This document shows positions 10,447 through 21,100 of a stretch of 64,000 nt of DNA, piece after piece (the stretch's first letter is position 1; each line of letters starts with the position of its first letter). The stretch is taken from contig JABLUY010000034.1 of NCBI GenBank assembly GCA_013306675.1, positions 124,001 to 188,000 of the forward strand, read 5' to 3'. Source of the stretch: Thraustochytrium sp. TN22. Taxonomy: Eukaryota > Sar > Bigyra > Thraustochytrida > Thraustochytriidae. The position numbers and the translations under genes are program-made. A model generated the notes under the pieces. That model was not told where the DNA came from and made no database searches. It was given only the letters and a program-made list of their open reading frames with translations.

Positions 10447-11094
10447 ATGTCGAACCCTGCGGCGGACAGCGCCAGCACCGGGACGAACAGCGCGGGGAGC
10501 ACGCCGACCAGGAGCCTCTATGAGTCGAAGGGGCGTCAGGACTCGGGCACCTTCGACGCGGTCCTGGATCTGGACCCCGAGTTGACGGCGAAGCTGGCGG
10601 CCCTGGCGATTTCGCGCTCGGAGTCGAGCCTGAAGTACGACGCGTTCTTGGCGCACGACTGGGGCGTGGGCGGCTGCACGCACAAGGTGGTCAAGGAGGT
10701 TCAGGAGGCTCTGGCCAAACACGGTGTCGAGTGCTGGCTGGACACCAAGGATATCGACCACTCGGTTGACCACCAGATGTTCGACGGGCTGGTCAAGTCG
10801 CGCAAGTTCGTCGTCTTCATCACGCGCGGGTACATGGAGAAGCTCCAAGACCCCAATGGGTTCTGCTCTGCCGAGTTCATTGCGGCGACGCGGTGTCCTG
10901 GCGTGAACCAGATGCTCCCGGTCGTCCTGGAGGAAGAGATGGAGGACGACAAGGAGTGGCGCGGCCCGCTCATGCGGCTGATCTCGCGGCCGTTTGTGAA
11001 GCTCTCCACGCCCGAGCTTCGCAGCGCGAATCTGCAGAAGCTGGTGGCCCGCATCAAGAGCACGGAGGCCCCGACGACTGAGTCGAGTGCGTAA
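10447..11094 (+). CDS. Single-domain TIR protein, candidate NADase
   Basis: A 215-residue protein. The ATG at 10447 follows a non-conserved open stretch and begins a Ser/Thr-rich leader. The TIR domain covers about residues 61-190: strand A K-Y-D-A-F-L-A-H-D-W-G (63-72), strand B/BB-loop C-W-L-D-T-K-D-I (96-103), F-V-V-F-I-T (121-126), then C-S-A-E-F (140-144). Glu143 sits where SARM1 and plant TIRs carry the catalytic NADase glutamate. This is known family knowledge applied by eye. There is no LRR, NB-ARC or transmembrane part, so it would be a cytosolic adaptor or enzyme. It is convergent with the ABCF gene, 134 bp apart. Confidence 0.85.
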   Translation: MSNPAADSASTGTNSAGSTPTRSLYESKGRQDSGTFDAVLDLDPELTAKLAALAISRSESSLKYDAFLAHDWGVGGCTHKVVKEVQEALAKHGVECWLDTKDIDHSVDHQMFDGLVKSRKFVVFITRGYMEKLQDPNGFCSAEFIAATRCPGVNQMLPVVLEEEMEDDKEWRGPLMRLISRPFVKLSTPELRSANLQKLVARIKSTEAPTTESSA

Positions 11095-11228
11095 GTCAGA
11101 ACGCCAGTGATGCTGAGCCCGAAACCCAACGCTCCACCAAGCCCGGTCGAGCACGCGCGTTGCGCCTGCCCAAGCAAGCATCAAGTCGCAGCCGTCGTAC
11201 GGGTCCCATAAATCAAACAGAAGTTGTC

Positions 11229-13736
11229 TCATCGTGGCATGTTTCGCTGCAAGAAGGTGTCGTAGATGGCGTTGACCTCGGCGGGCTCGGCGATAGGCTG
11301 GATTTGCACGGTTCGTGTCTTGGCGTCAAAGACCCAGAGCGTGTTGCAACTCTGGGCGAGAAAGGCGCGGTCGTGCGAAACAATAATGACGGCGCCCTCG
11401 TACTTGGCGATGCCGTCCTGCAGGCGCTCGATGGAGGCGATGTCGAGGTGCGACTCGATCTCGTCCATGATCCAGAGGCGCGTGCGCGGGTAGGCCTCGC
11501 GCGCGATGCAGAGGCGCGACTTTTGGCCGCCGGATAGCGTGCGGATGGGCTGCAGCGCGAGGTCTCCGGTGAGACCGAAACCGCCGAGGTACTCGCGCGC
11601 CTGTTCCATGGTCTGACAGTCGACCGTGGCCGGCCCGCGCGGGAGCGCGAGGATGAGGTCGGCGGGCGTCATGTCGTTGTCCTCCGGCAGGCCGTTGATC
11701 ATGGTCTGCTCGAAGACGCTCATCTTGTCGCGCGGCAGCGCGCAGGTCACGGAGCCCGGCCCACTGCGCAGCTCGACCGTGTTGGGCTGCTGCAACAGCA
11801 GGCTGACGAGCGAACTCTTGCCGACACCGTTCTGGCCGAGGATGCCGATGCGCGAGGTGCCGCGCACCTGGGCGGTGAGGCCCTGGACAAGGTCGGGCTG
11901 GCCGGGCCAGCCGTAGCGCACGTCGTCGAGCTGGATGAGAATGTCGTCGGCGCGCGCCGGCCCGCCGACAAGCGCGGGGAAGTTAAAGTTCTGCGGGCGC
12001 TCATCAAAGTCGAGCGCCGAGGGGAGGCCCTCGCAGTCGTAGGACTGTCGCCACTTCTTGCCGTCGCCGCGGCCCAGGCCCATGCGGTCGATGCGCTCCA
12101 TCTGCTTCTTCTTGGAGGCAATCTGCTTTTGCTTCTTGACGTCGCCGCCCTTGGACTTGCGATCGCGCGCGGCGCGCTGCTGTGCCGAGATGTAGTCCTG
12201 CAGGTGGTCCTTCTTCTTTTGCTGCGCCTCAACCTTGTTGGCCTGCATGGCGCGCTTCTGCGCGAGCATCTCCTGATACTCGTCGTAGGTGCCGTCAAAG
12301 TAGGCGAGCTGCTTGAGGCGCAGCACGATCAGCTCGTCCGCCACGGCATTCATGAAGGCGCGGTCGTGCGAGACGAAGAGCAGCGTGCCTGCAAACTTGG
12401 ACTTGTCGTTCAGGTACTGGCGCAGCCACTCGACGCCCAAGGCGTCCAGGTGATTGGTCGGTTCGTCCAGCAGCAAAATGTCGGGCTTCATGAAGAGCGT
12501 GCCGCAGAGCGCCACGCGCATGCGCCAGCCGCCCGACAGCTCGTCCGTGGTCTTGTCAAGGAGCGTGTCGCTGAACCCGAGCTCGCGCAGCGCCGCTTCG
12601 GCGCGCTGCTCCGCGTCCCACGCGCTGATCTGCTCCAGTCGCTCGTACACCTCCTGCAAGCGCGTCTGCGCCTTGATCACCTCGTCCGCGTCCCTGCCCT
12701 CGTCCTCCATGCCGGTCAGCAGGTCCTGCTCCTCCTGCAGCAAACGCGTTCGCTCAAAGTCGTACTTGACCACGTAGTCCACAGGTTTCATGTCCGTGCC
12801 CTTGAGCTCCTGCTCCACGTACTGGACGCGCAGGTATGGGGGAAACCCGGGCAGCGCGCCGGTCGCGATGCGCCGGAACAGCGTCGTCTTGCCGCACCCG
12901 TTCGCGCCCGTCAGCGCATATCGCCGTCCGTACACCAGTTTGAGCGTCGCGTTGTACAGCAGCTGGTGCCGGTCGCGTGCCATGGTCACGTTCGGCAGGT
13001 TCACGTCGAGCGACTGCCCGGTCATGCGCGCCACGCCGCGCCCGCCGGCGCCGCGCCCGCCCCACGGGATGCCTAGCCGCAGGCACTCCAGCCACGCCGA
13101 GCTGTAGTCGTCGTCCTCCAGCTCCTCCACGGCGGATTGCAGGGCGTGGTCCTGCACCTTCCAGTGGTCCCATCCCATCCACGTCTTGTGGAAGCGTTCG
13201 AACCGCTTCGTCTGGAACTCCCCGTCCTTGGCCTTGAGCTCCTCCCACCGTGCTGCCGTCGCCGCGGCTCGTTCCTCCGCATTGCGCTGCGCCTGCGACT
13301 TCTTCTTGCCCGGCCCGCCCTCTCCGGCCGCCCCCATCACTTCTTCCTCCTCCTTTTTCCTCTGCTTCTTGCTCTTCTTCGTGCTTGCTTTGGACGGAGC
13401 CTGGGGTGGTGCGGCCTCATCCTCCGCGGCCGGCGCGGGCGCCTCCTCCAGCGTCTGCAGCTTGGCGAGCTGCTCCGCCGTCAGCTCGCGCGGCCCGTCC
13501 TCCACCTCCGTGTCCTCCTGGTTGCTGGCGTCCACGCCAAGTGCTGCGGCAGCTGTCTTTTTCAGCCCTGCGAACTCCTCGTCGCTCAACTCGCGCTCCA
13601 CCAGCCCTTCCACCAGCCCGCGCACGTCCTCCTCCGCCGCGTCTTCGGACTGCATCAATTCCTCCAGGTACGCCACCGCCGCCTCGTCCACGTCCGGGTT
13701 GATCTTTTGCAGCGCGGCCACGATCACCTCCGTCAT
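11229..13736 (-). CDS. ABCF ATPase, GCN20/ABCF3-like
   Basis: An 835-residue soluble twin-ATPase of the ABCF class, which acts on ribosomes in translation control (GCN20/ABCF3 with GCN1/GCN2) or ribosome quality. The start chosen is the only in-frame ATG near the N-terminus (13736), giving M-T-E-V-I-V-A-A-L. The ORF stays open further upstream without ATG. The N-terminal ~100 residues are helical as in GCN20, followed by a Lys-rich stretch. NBD1 has Walker A G-A-N-G-C-G-K-T-T (about 274), signature L-S-G-G-W (about 397) and Walker B L-L-L-D-E-P-T-N-H-L-D (about 418). NBD2 has G-Q-N-G-V-G-K-S-S (about 631) and L-S-G-G-Q (about 730), but its Walker B region reads W-I-M-D-E-I-E-S-H-L-D (about 754). 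That keeps the catalytic DE but loses the family P-T-N. Confidence 0.9.
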   Translation of the reverse strand: MTEVIVAALQKINPDVDEAAVAYLEELMQSEDAAEEDVRGLVEGLVERELSDEEFAGLKKTAAAALGVDASNQEDTEVEDGPRELTAEQLAKLQTLEEAPAPAAEDEAAPPQAPSKASTKKSKKQRKKEEEEVMGAAGEGGPGKKKSQAQRNAEERAAATAARWEELKAKDGEFQTKRFERFHKTWMGWDHWKVQDHALQSAVEELEDDDYSSAWLECLRLGIPWGGRGAGGRGVARMTGQSLDVNLPNVTMARDRHQLLYNATLKLVYGRRYALTGANGCGKTTLFRRIATGALPGFPPYLRVQYVEQELKGTDMKPVDYVVKYDFERTRLLQEEQDLLTGMEDEGRDADEVIKAQTRLQEVYERLEQISAWDAEQRAEAALRELGFSDTLLDKTTDELSGGWRMRVALCGTLFMKPDILLLDEPTNHLDALGVEWLRQYLNDKSKFAGTLLFVSHDRAFMNAVADELIVLRLKQLAYFDGTYDEYQEMLAQKRAMQANKVEAQQKKKDHLQDYISAQQRAARDRKSKGGDVKKQKQIASKKKQMERIDRMGLGRGDGKKWRQSYDCEGLPSALDFDERPQNFNFPALVGGPARADDILIQLDDVRYGWPGQPDLVQGLTAQVRGTSRIGILGQNGVGKSSLVSLLLQQPNTVELRSGPGSVTCALPRDKMSVFEQTMINGLPEDNDMTPADLILALPRGPATVDCQTMEQAREYLGGFGLTGDLALQPIRTLSGGQKSRLCIAREAYPRTRLWIMDEIESHLDIASIERLQDGIAKYEGAVIIVSHDRAFLAQSCNTLWVFDAKTRTVQIQPIAEPAEVNAIYDTFLQRNMPR

Positions 13737-16228
13737 CTTGCTCACCACGCGCTCGTGATACACCTTGCCCTCGACCTCGAGTTTGACTCGGACCACCTGG
13801 GCAACACGAGACTGACCACTGGCAGAACACGCGAGGCGAGACTGAGCAGAACACGAGACTGAGCAGAACACACGAGCCCAAGCAACACGAGCCCGAGCAG
13901 CACCAGCTCCACGCCGGAATGACTGACTGCCTCAGCTCACGATGACTGCCTGGCCGAACGAGCGCGTTTCAAACCTGTCAGGCGCCTTCACGCAAGCCAG
14001 CGCTGTGCTGCCGCGCCTGCGCCCACCGCGCGCCTCTCGTCTCCGCGCCTGCGCCCACCGCGCGCACGGTCCCACGAGCGAGTCTGCGGCGCCGCCCGCC
14101 GCGACCTGACCCGCTCGAGGTCTGCGCTGGTGCGGCCCTCGTTCTGCTCTTGCTGCGTTTCCTTTTCCAAAACAAAATCCTGTCTCTCTCATCTCATCAT
14201 GCGATGACTCAGAGATCAGTCCCGGGGCGGAAATCAACGTGCAGTGCCAGTGCGCCGCTGCCGGCGGCACCGTGGCGGCAACTGAACGGGAGCGGCGTCT
14301 CGTTCAACCTGGCGGCGAGGCCCGGCCCGTGGCTGCAGTGGCTTGGCGCACGCAATGCATCGCTCGCAGCCTGAGGCATCGCGCCGCGATCCTTCCGCGG
14401 GCCCGGATCTCAACACTGGGCCCGTGGCGAACGAAGCTCAAGACAAATCACCGTGCATGTCTGTCATTGTCTGACGATCACGACACGGTCCTGCACTGGC
14501 GCGAGCTGAGGCCGGGACGACATCTTTCACGAGCAATGGCATGGCGAGCATGGGCTCGCTGGCGCGAGCTGCAACGAGTTGTCTGGCGAAGAGCTTGGCG
14601 CAGGAAGACAATGTTTCAAAGGTCAGGAACGAAGCCGGCCCTAGGCCCTAGTCACGCTCCAAGTCAGCGATGCCGGAAGTCCCTGAGACAAGTTCGCACG
14701 CGTTCGCACAACCGAACTCAAGTTCGAGGTTAAACCAAGCCGACCCGGCGGTGCTCGAGCTTCACGTTGCCACGAGATCGCATGCGCTGTCTGCCATCAT
14801 GGCATCATGGCCAGCCTGCGATGCAGTGACTGGCGAGCGATGCACCGCCGCGATGACGACTTCCGAGTCAGTGTGTACTCTTACGCTGGTCTACTGCAGT
14901 GCAGCCCGCCGGCGGCCTGGCCCAGCTAGGATCGCGCCCGCCCGGCCGTGCGCGCGCCAGCCAGCTGCGAAGCGCGGGTTTCCGCCTACCTTTCCTTTCC
15001 GGGTGCGGCCCGCGTGCGGCCGCTCGCTCCAGCAGCCAGCGCAGCCCGAGCCCGAGCCAAGAGCGCGGCTGCCGCACTGATTTTGACTTGCCTCTCGATT
15101 AGATCTCGCCAGCCTGAGGCTGGTGCGTGCGCACTGCGAGGACACTCGGCTGCCGCCGGCCGCCAGCCTGACCGAGCCTGCGCCTGCCGCCGGGGCCCTG
15201 GCAGCAGCTGCGCCAGCCGCTGGTCCGCAGCCAGTCGCTCGTGCGGCGCCTCGCAGACGCGCGCGCTCGCCCCCGCTCGCGGCCCGCGCCCGCTCGCTCT
15301 CTCGCTCGCTCGCTCGCTCGCGCGCGCGCGGGCCGAGTCCGAGTGGGTGCAGGTGCGCGGCCGTGCGTGCCGCCTTGGACCACTTGCACGCCTGGCTTTC
15401 CGCCGGCTTTCCCGCCTTTGCAGGCCTTTGCGCAGGCCGGCCGCAAGTGGGGAATCCAGTCCGAGTCAGTCCCGCAGGCCGTGCGCTTACTACTGCTAAT
15501 TAACTTACAACAGTGCCGCCTGCACCGGGTGTGCGCGCGCCAAGGACCTGCGGCGGCTGCGGGGCAGAGGGCGCTGGGGGCAGGCGCGCGCCGGCAAGCG
15601 TCCCTCGCCCGCTGCGGCAGCCCCAGCCACGCTGAGCCCGCTGTGTGGCAGAGGCTGTCCCCTCGTGCCTCCGCGCTCCCCTCGCTGCGGGCACGCGCGT
15701 CCACCGGCCCCCACTGGCGCCCGCCCGGGGGACGCCACTGCCCCCTCACCGACCCAGAGGCCGCGCCCGGGGCAGGCAGCTCCCCCGCTCGCGAGGCGCC
15801 CACGAGCGGCCCACAGCCGCCCCGCACGGCCCCGCAGCCTGCACACGCGCGCGCGCGATGGGGCGGCGGATAGGCCGGATAGCGCGCCGCGCTGCTTTTG
15901 AATCCAAAGAGGCATTGCTCGCGCGCGCCGGCAGCGCATCGCTTCGCATCGCGCTCGCGCGGCGGCGGCAGGCAGGCAGGCGGCGGCGGGCAGCGGCTCG
16001 CGCGGCACGGCGGCAGCGCGGCAGGCGCCGGGCGACCCCGCGGAAGCGGCCAGGCGCCGGGACGCGGCGGCGGTTGACGGGCTCGATTTGGTCCTCCTTG
16101 CCCCGGCTCCCTCCACGCGGTCTCCGCCTCCCTCGCTCCCTCGCTCGAGCTAGCTCGAGCTAGCGCGACAGCAGAAGCGCAAGAGCGGCGGCGGCGGCGG
16201 CAGCAGCAGCAGCAGCAGCGTCGGCAAG
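13737..16228. other. Long GC-rich divergent intergenic region
   Basis: About 2.5 kb between ABCF (-) and coronin (+). It holds a (CTCG)n run at 15298-15325, CG-alternating DNA near 15850, and GGC then CAG runs at 16185-16220 just before the coronin ATG. No gene is supported; ORFs on either strand are Arg/Ala/Pro-rich. Confidence 0.5.
16185..16221 (+). repeat. GGC and CAG trinucleotide runs in coronin 5'UTR
   Basis: A (GGC)n run followed by a (CAG)n run directly precedes the coronin ATG at 16229, so it would lie in the 5' leader of the mRNA. Confidence 0.8.
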
Positions 16229-17682
16229 ATGAGCCGCTTCGTGCGCGCGTCCAAGGTGCGCCATGTCTATTGCCAGGTACGTGAGGAGAGGACCGGACGC
16301 GGGGTGGCGAGATGAGGTGGCAGGCAGGCAGGCGGGGCAGGCCGGGCGAGCAGGCAAGGACTGACGGCAAGCGCGGGCGGATCTTTTGGCACGATGCGCA
16401 GCCGTCCAAGCCGGAGGAGCACTACAGCAACATCCGGCTGAGCACGGCGACGGGCGACCACAACTACATCAAGGTCAACACCAAGTACTTTGCCATCCCG
16501 GTGGCCACGGGCGGCGGCTCGCTGGCCGTGCACCCGCTGGACCAGCCCGGCCGGCTGCCGGCGCAGCCCTTCGTGCTGGACGGCCACCGCGGCCCGGTGC
16601 TGGACTTCGACTTCAACCCGTGCCACGAGCAGCTGATCGCCTCCGGTGGCGATGACTGCACCGTCAAGGTGTGGGGTATTCCCGATGAGGGCCTCACCGC
16701 GAGCATCGCCGAGCCGCTTGTAGATATGCACGAGCACCAGCGCAAGGTCGTGGTCGTGCGCTTCCACCCGACGGCCGAGCACGTGGTTGCCTCGGGCTCC
16801 GCTGACCACTCCGTCAAGATCTGGGATGTGCAGAACGGCGTGTCCAAGGTGGACATCCAGCATGAGGAGCTCCTGCAGGACGTTGTCTGGAGCTGGGACG
16901 GCGCCCTGCTGGCGACCTCCTCCAAGGACAAGCTCATGCGCATGATTGACCCGCGCACGGGCGAGATCACCGGCTCCGTCGAGGCGCACAACGGCACCAA
17001 GACCAGCAAGCTCACCTTCCTGGGCGAGCACGGCACGCTCGCCTCGGTCGGCTTCACCCGCCAGAGCAAGCGCCAGCTCAAGATCTGGGACCCCAGGAAA
17101 CTCACCACGCCGCTCAGCTCCATGGACATTGACCAGGCCGCCGGTGTCATCATGCCCTTTTTTGACGAGGGCAGCAACCTGCTCTACCTGGGCGGCAAGG
17201 GTGACGGCAACATCCGTTACTACGAGATCGTCAACGATGAGCCCTGGGCCTTTAGCATCGAGACCTACCGCGCCACCTCGCCGTGCCGCGGCCTCGCCAT
17301 CCTGCCCAAGCGCGCGGTCGACACCTCCAAGGTCGAGCTCACGCGCCTTTACAAGCTCACCTCGAACACCGTCGAGCCGCTCTCCTTCATCTGCCCGCGT
17401 AAGTCGGATCTCTTCCAGGATGACCTCTACCCGGACTGCTACGCCGGCAAGCCGGCCATGTCGGCCGACGAGTTCTTCGCTGGCAAGAACAAGAAGCCCA
17501 TCATGATGTCCATGGACCCGGCCAAGCGCGACGATGCGCCCGCCGTTCGTGCCACCACCACTGCTCTCACCAAGCAGAAGAGCCCCAAGGCGCTCCAGGA
17601 CGAGGTTGACCACCTCCAGGCCTACGTGGACAAGCTCACTGCCGCACTCGAGAAGGCCGGCGTCAAGGTGCCGGAGCCCTAA
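16229..17682 (+). CDS. Coronin (actin-binding WD40 protein), two exons
   Basis: Coronin binds F-actin and the Arp2/3 complex and controls cortical actin turnover. Exon 1 is 16229-16276 and encodes the diagnostic start M-S-R-F-V-R-A-S-K-V-R-H-V-Y. An intron 16277-16401 (GTACGT...GCGCAG, phase 0) follows, and exon 2 is 16402-17682, giving 442 residues. Exon 2 opens P-S-K-P-E-E-H-Y and runs into L-S-T-A-T-G-D-H-N-Y-I-K, as in known coronins. A seven-bladed WD40 propeller spans about residues 25-340 (blade ends V-K-V-W and V-K-I-W are clear), then the coronin C-terminal extension. A short coiled coil (about 410-440) ends the protein for oligomerisation. The in-frame ATG at 16312 lies in the intron and is not the start. 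Confidence 0.93.
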
Positions 17683-18135
17683 GCTGCTCTTACGAACTAA
17701 AGGAGTCCTTTGACCTTACCAACCACAAAAAATTGCATCTTACTTTTGGAAATTCATCGCGAGGCCCTGCGTGAGCTGATCATCATTCTGAGACGAAGGC
17801 AAAGGAAAGGGGCCCAAGACCGAGGACAGAGGAAAAGAGGGACATTCTGTTTTCTTGCATGACGACAACAAAGACGAAGCAAGATGACGATCAAGAGCAA
17901 GGACGAGGAACAGAGAGAGGAGGGACCCATATTTTTTTTTCTTGCATGACGACAAAAAGGACGAAGCGCAACGACGACCAAGAGCAAACATGAAGAGGAC
18001 GAGGAGGAAGCGAGGAAAGAGTGACGTGGTTCGTTTTACAGCATTCTGACATGAGCCCGTTCGCTCGTGCTGGTGAGCTGGTGGACTGACTGGTGAGCTT
18101 TTTCTGGTCGCTAGCTGAACCCTGGCTCATCGCCA
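17683..18135. other. Convergent 3' spacer with tandem duplication
   Basis: Spacer between coronin (+) and the ARM gene (-), purine-rich on the plus strand. Most of it is an imperfect tandem repeat of about 88 bp. No gene is supported. Confidence 0.6.
17815..18020. repeat. About 88-bp imperfect tandem repeat
   Basis: Two full copies and a partial third. Landmarks TTTCTTGCATGACGACAA recur at 17851 and 17938, and GACGAGGA...GAGGGAC blocks recur at about 17817 and 17902. Copies differ by scattered substitutions and small indels. It lies in the shared 3' region of two convergent genes. Confidence 0.8.
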
Positions 18136-21100
18136 TCATGAGAGCTGGCGCTCGATGCGCAAACGGTCCTGCGGAAAAGGCCCGCCCTTCTTGGCGTGTA
18201 AAATGTCCAGCAAGCCGAGCTTACGCAAGAGGTCGCAGTTTCGCTGGTGCAGCCCAAGCACGTAGAGACAGCGCAAGGCAACGCCAAAGAGGTCGTAGTC
18301 CACCGTGCCCTCCTCGGGCGGATGCGGCGTGCGGTTGATAATGTCAACGAGGTCTGCAGCCGCGAGGAAGCCCACGTGCACCTTGTTCTGGTTGTGCGCA
18401 ATGCAGAGGTTCTTGAGCGTGAGGATGACAGCGAGGCGGAGACGCTGGTAGGCGGACGGGTCGGCCTTGGCGATCTTGTCCGGGTTCTTGAGCAGCGCGG
18501 CGAGCTCGTCAATGGCACGCGGCACGCGGACTTGCGCGCTGGAGCTGGGCAGCACCTTGTTCACGAGCCCGAGCGAGCTGGTAATGTGCTCGCGCAGGTG
18601 CGCGTCGATGGCCAGGTTGAAGAGAACGGCTGCCACCTGGCGCAGCACCGGAATGGGCCGATAGTGCGGCTTAAAGTCATTGCGCTTGATCAGGCGCATG
18701 AGTGCTTCCAACACGCGGTACTTGGCCACCTGGCCTCGGTACTGCTCGGACTTGGTGCAGTTGTTCAGCAGACGCAGGGAATGGCGCACCAGGTCGTCGT
18801 TCTTGCTCCGCAAGAAAAGGCAGATGCGCTGCATGGCGCCACGGCCCTGCGCGCCGCCCGTCATGACCTTGTGCTTGAGCTGCGCGTTCTCCGTGGTGAA
18901 ATTCACCAAACTCGACACCGCCAGCACCTGCACGCGCTCGCTGCAGGTCTCGTCGTTGATCACGTCCACGAGCGCTGGCACGACCGTGTGCAGCGCCATG
19001 TCCGGCAGCAGGAGTGCTGTGGCAGGCGCCCCTGACTCGTCCGGCGTGGCGCCCGCTGCGCTGCTCCGCGCGAGCTCGCGGCATACATAAAACTGCAGGT
19101 CGTGGCCCCAGCGATCGCGGTCACGGCCGCAATGCAGGAGGCGCACCATGAAGCGCGCGTAGCGCAAGGGCTCGCCCGTAGCATCCATCTCTCGCCGCAG
19201 GAACCCGCTGCGCAGCAGCGGGTCCAGGACGCGTACATTGAACGTGCAGTGCTCCATGAGGTGCTCGTCCGCTGCCTTGTCGGCCACCGGGACGCGATCG
19301 TACGGCAAGCCCACCTTGCGCAGTTGCAGCAGCGCCTGTAGCACCTCGGCAAGGCGAGCGAGCGCCGCAGTCTGCTGCTGCTGTGGTTGCGCGTGTGCCT
19401 GCTGCACCGCCGTGGCGAGCCGCAAGAGGTCGAGCACATTCGGGTACAGACCGCCGTCCACGCAATATGCGAGGAAACGCCACACGCGCGCGTTCCATGC
19501 ACGCTGCGTGGCCGGCTCCACGTAGCCGCCCTCCTCCTCGAAACCCGGGAGCATCCGTTCCATTGCCACGGCGTACCAAAACGGATCCACCTGGACCTTG
19601 GGGATGACAACGCCCGTGCCGCCGCCGGCCCGACCCGCGTCGCGCAGCGGGATGCCGGCCTCCCGGAGCGCCGCCAGGACGCTCTGGCAGAAGTGCTGCG
19701 CATGCTCCAGGCACGCCGGCATGAGGTTTGCGCGGTCCAGGTTGCGCGAGAGCCAAGCCATGGACGGCTCGTCCATGAGCAGCGCGTTCACCTTGGCGCG
19801 CACCACGACGCGGTCCCACGTGAGCGCCGCAGTGCTGGGGCTGACGCTATCCGCCACGGAGAAGACCAGGTTTCGCAGCGTGTCGTCGCCGTGGCTTGAG
19901 ATGCCCACAACCACCACCGTCTGAAAGTGATCGAGCGTCGGCGGCAGGTGCCGCCGTTGCACAACCACCACTACCACGTCTCGATCCGCGTTCTTGATGG
20001 ACTGCGCCGTGTTGTGTCGTTGCTTGCCGGTGCGCATGTGCAGGCGCCAGCAGGCAAAGGATGCCAGGTCGTCTTTGGTGCCACGCGCGCGCCGCCGCTC
20101 GTAGCGGCGCGGCTGGCCAATGATGCGGTAGTCCAGCACCTCGTCACCTACCAAGTGCATGTACCGCTCGGCGACCTCCTGCACATCCATCTCCTCGCTC
20201 ACCGTGCGCGCCATGCGCCTGCCGCCCATCGCCTCGCGCGCGTGCACGATCACCTGCAGCACGGGCGCGGCCGGCGCGACCTTGCCGCTGCGACTGACCC
20301 TGCGGAAGCGCGCGCTGGCGATCGCACCGGCGCCGACCAGGGCCGCGTCCGGTACGCCGGCCTCGATGCGGTCGCGGTCCACGTCCGCGGCGCTGGCGCT
20401 GGCGCTGGCGCTGGTGCTGGCGCTGGCGCTGTTGTTGATGTTGTTGTTTGCGCTGGCGCTGGCGCTGGCGCTAACGCTGGCGCTGGCGCTGGGGGCAGCA
20501 GACAGGAGCAGGTCGTTCGTTTGGCTGTCGCCTGGCACGAAGCCGCTCACGTGCTCAAAGACCGCCGGGCAGAAAAAGTCGTAGCCAGCCAGCTTGGCGA
20601 CGCGAAAGTTCGTGGTGGGCTGTAGCCCGTGGCCGTCCTCCACTCCGGGCACCACCTTGTCGGTGCTTACCACAAAGGCGCCGGCCGGCATGTGCCAGTG
20701 CTGCAGCATAAAGTCAGTGCGGAAGAAGACCTCGAGCTCCGCGCACAGGCGCGCGCGCTCCGCGCTCCGAAAGACGAGGCGCGCCGGGAAGGTGGCCGAG
20801 GATTCCGGCACGGTCGGGCTGGCCTCGGGCTCCTCGCGGCCGCTGCCGTCCTCGCGCACACGCAGCGGCGTGCCCTCGAGAAAGTACAGCGCGAAGAGCT
20901 CCTGCTGCTCGTTGTCCACCTCGCACCGCTCCAGCGCGCTGTACCTGCACGAGAAGAGCACGCCGCCCCGGTCGGCGCCCACCATGTCCTGATCCACCAG
21001 GTACAGCGTCGATTTGCCCAGGCACAGGTACATGAGCTCCTCCCTGCCGACGTCGGCGGAATCCTCCTCGTCCTCGCTGGCCTCCAGCTCCGCGAGCCCT

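Noticed and set aside
16312-16401. ATG at 16312 as the coronin start
   Set aside because: It would replace the conserved coronin N-terminus by an Arg/Gly stretch lying inside a clear GT-AG intron.
15099-16409. 436-codon minus-strand ORF upstream of coronin
   Set aside because: Pro/Ala/Arg/Ser low-complexity translation over simple repeats and antisense to the coronin first exon.
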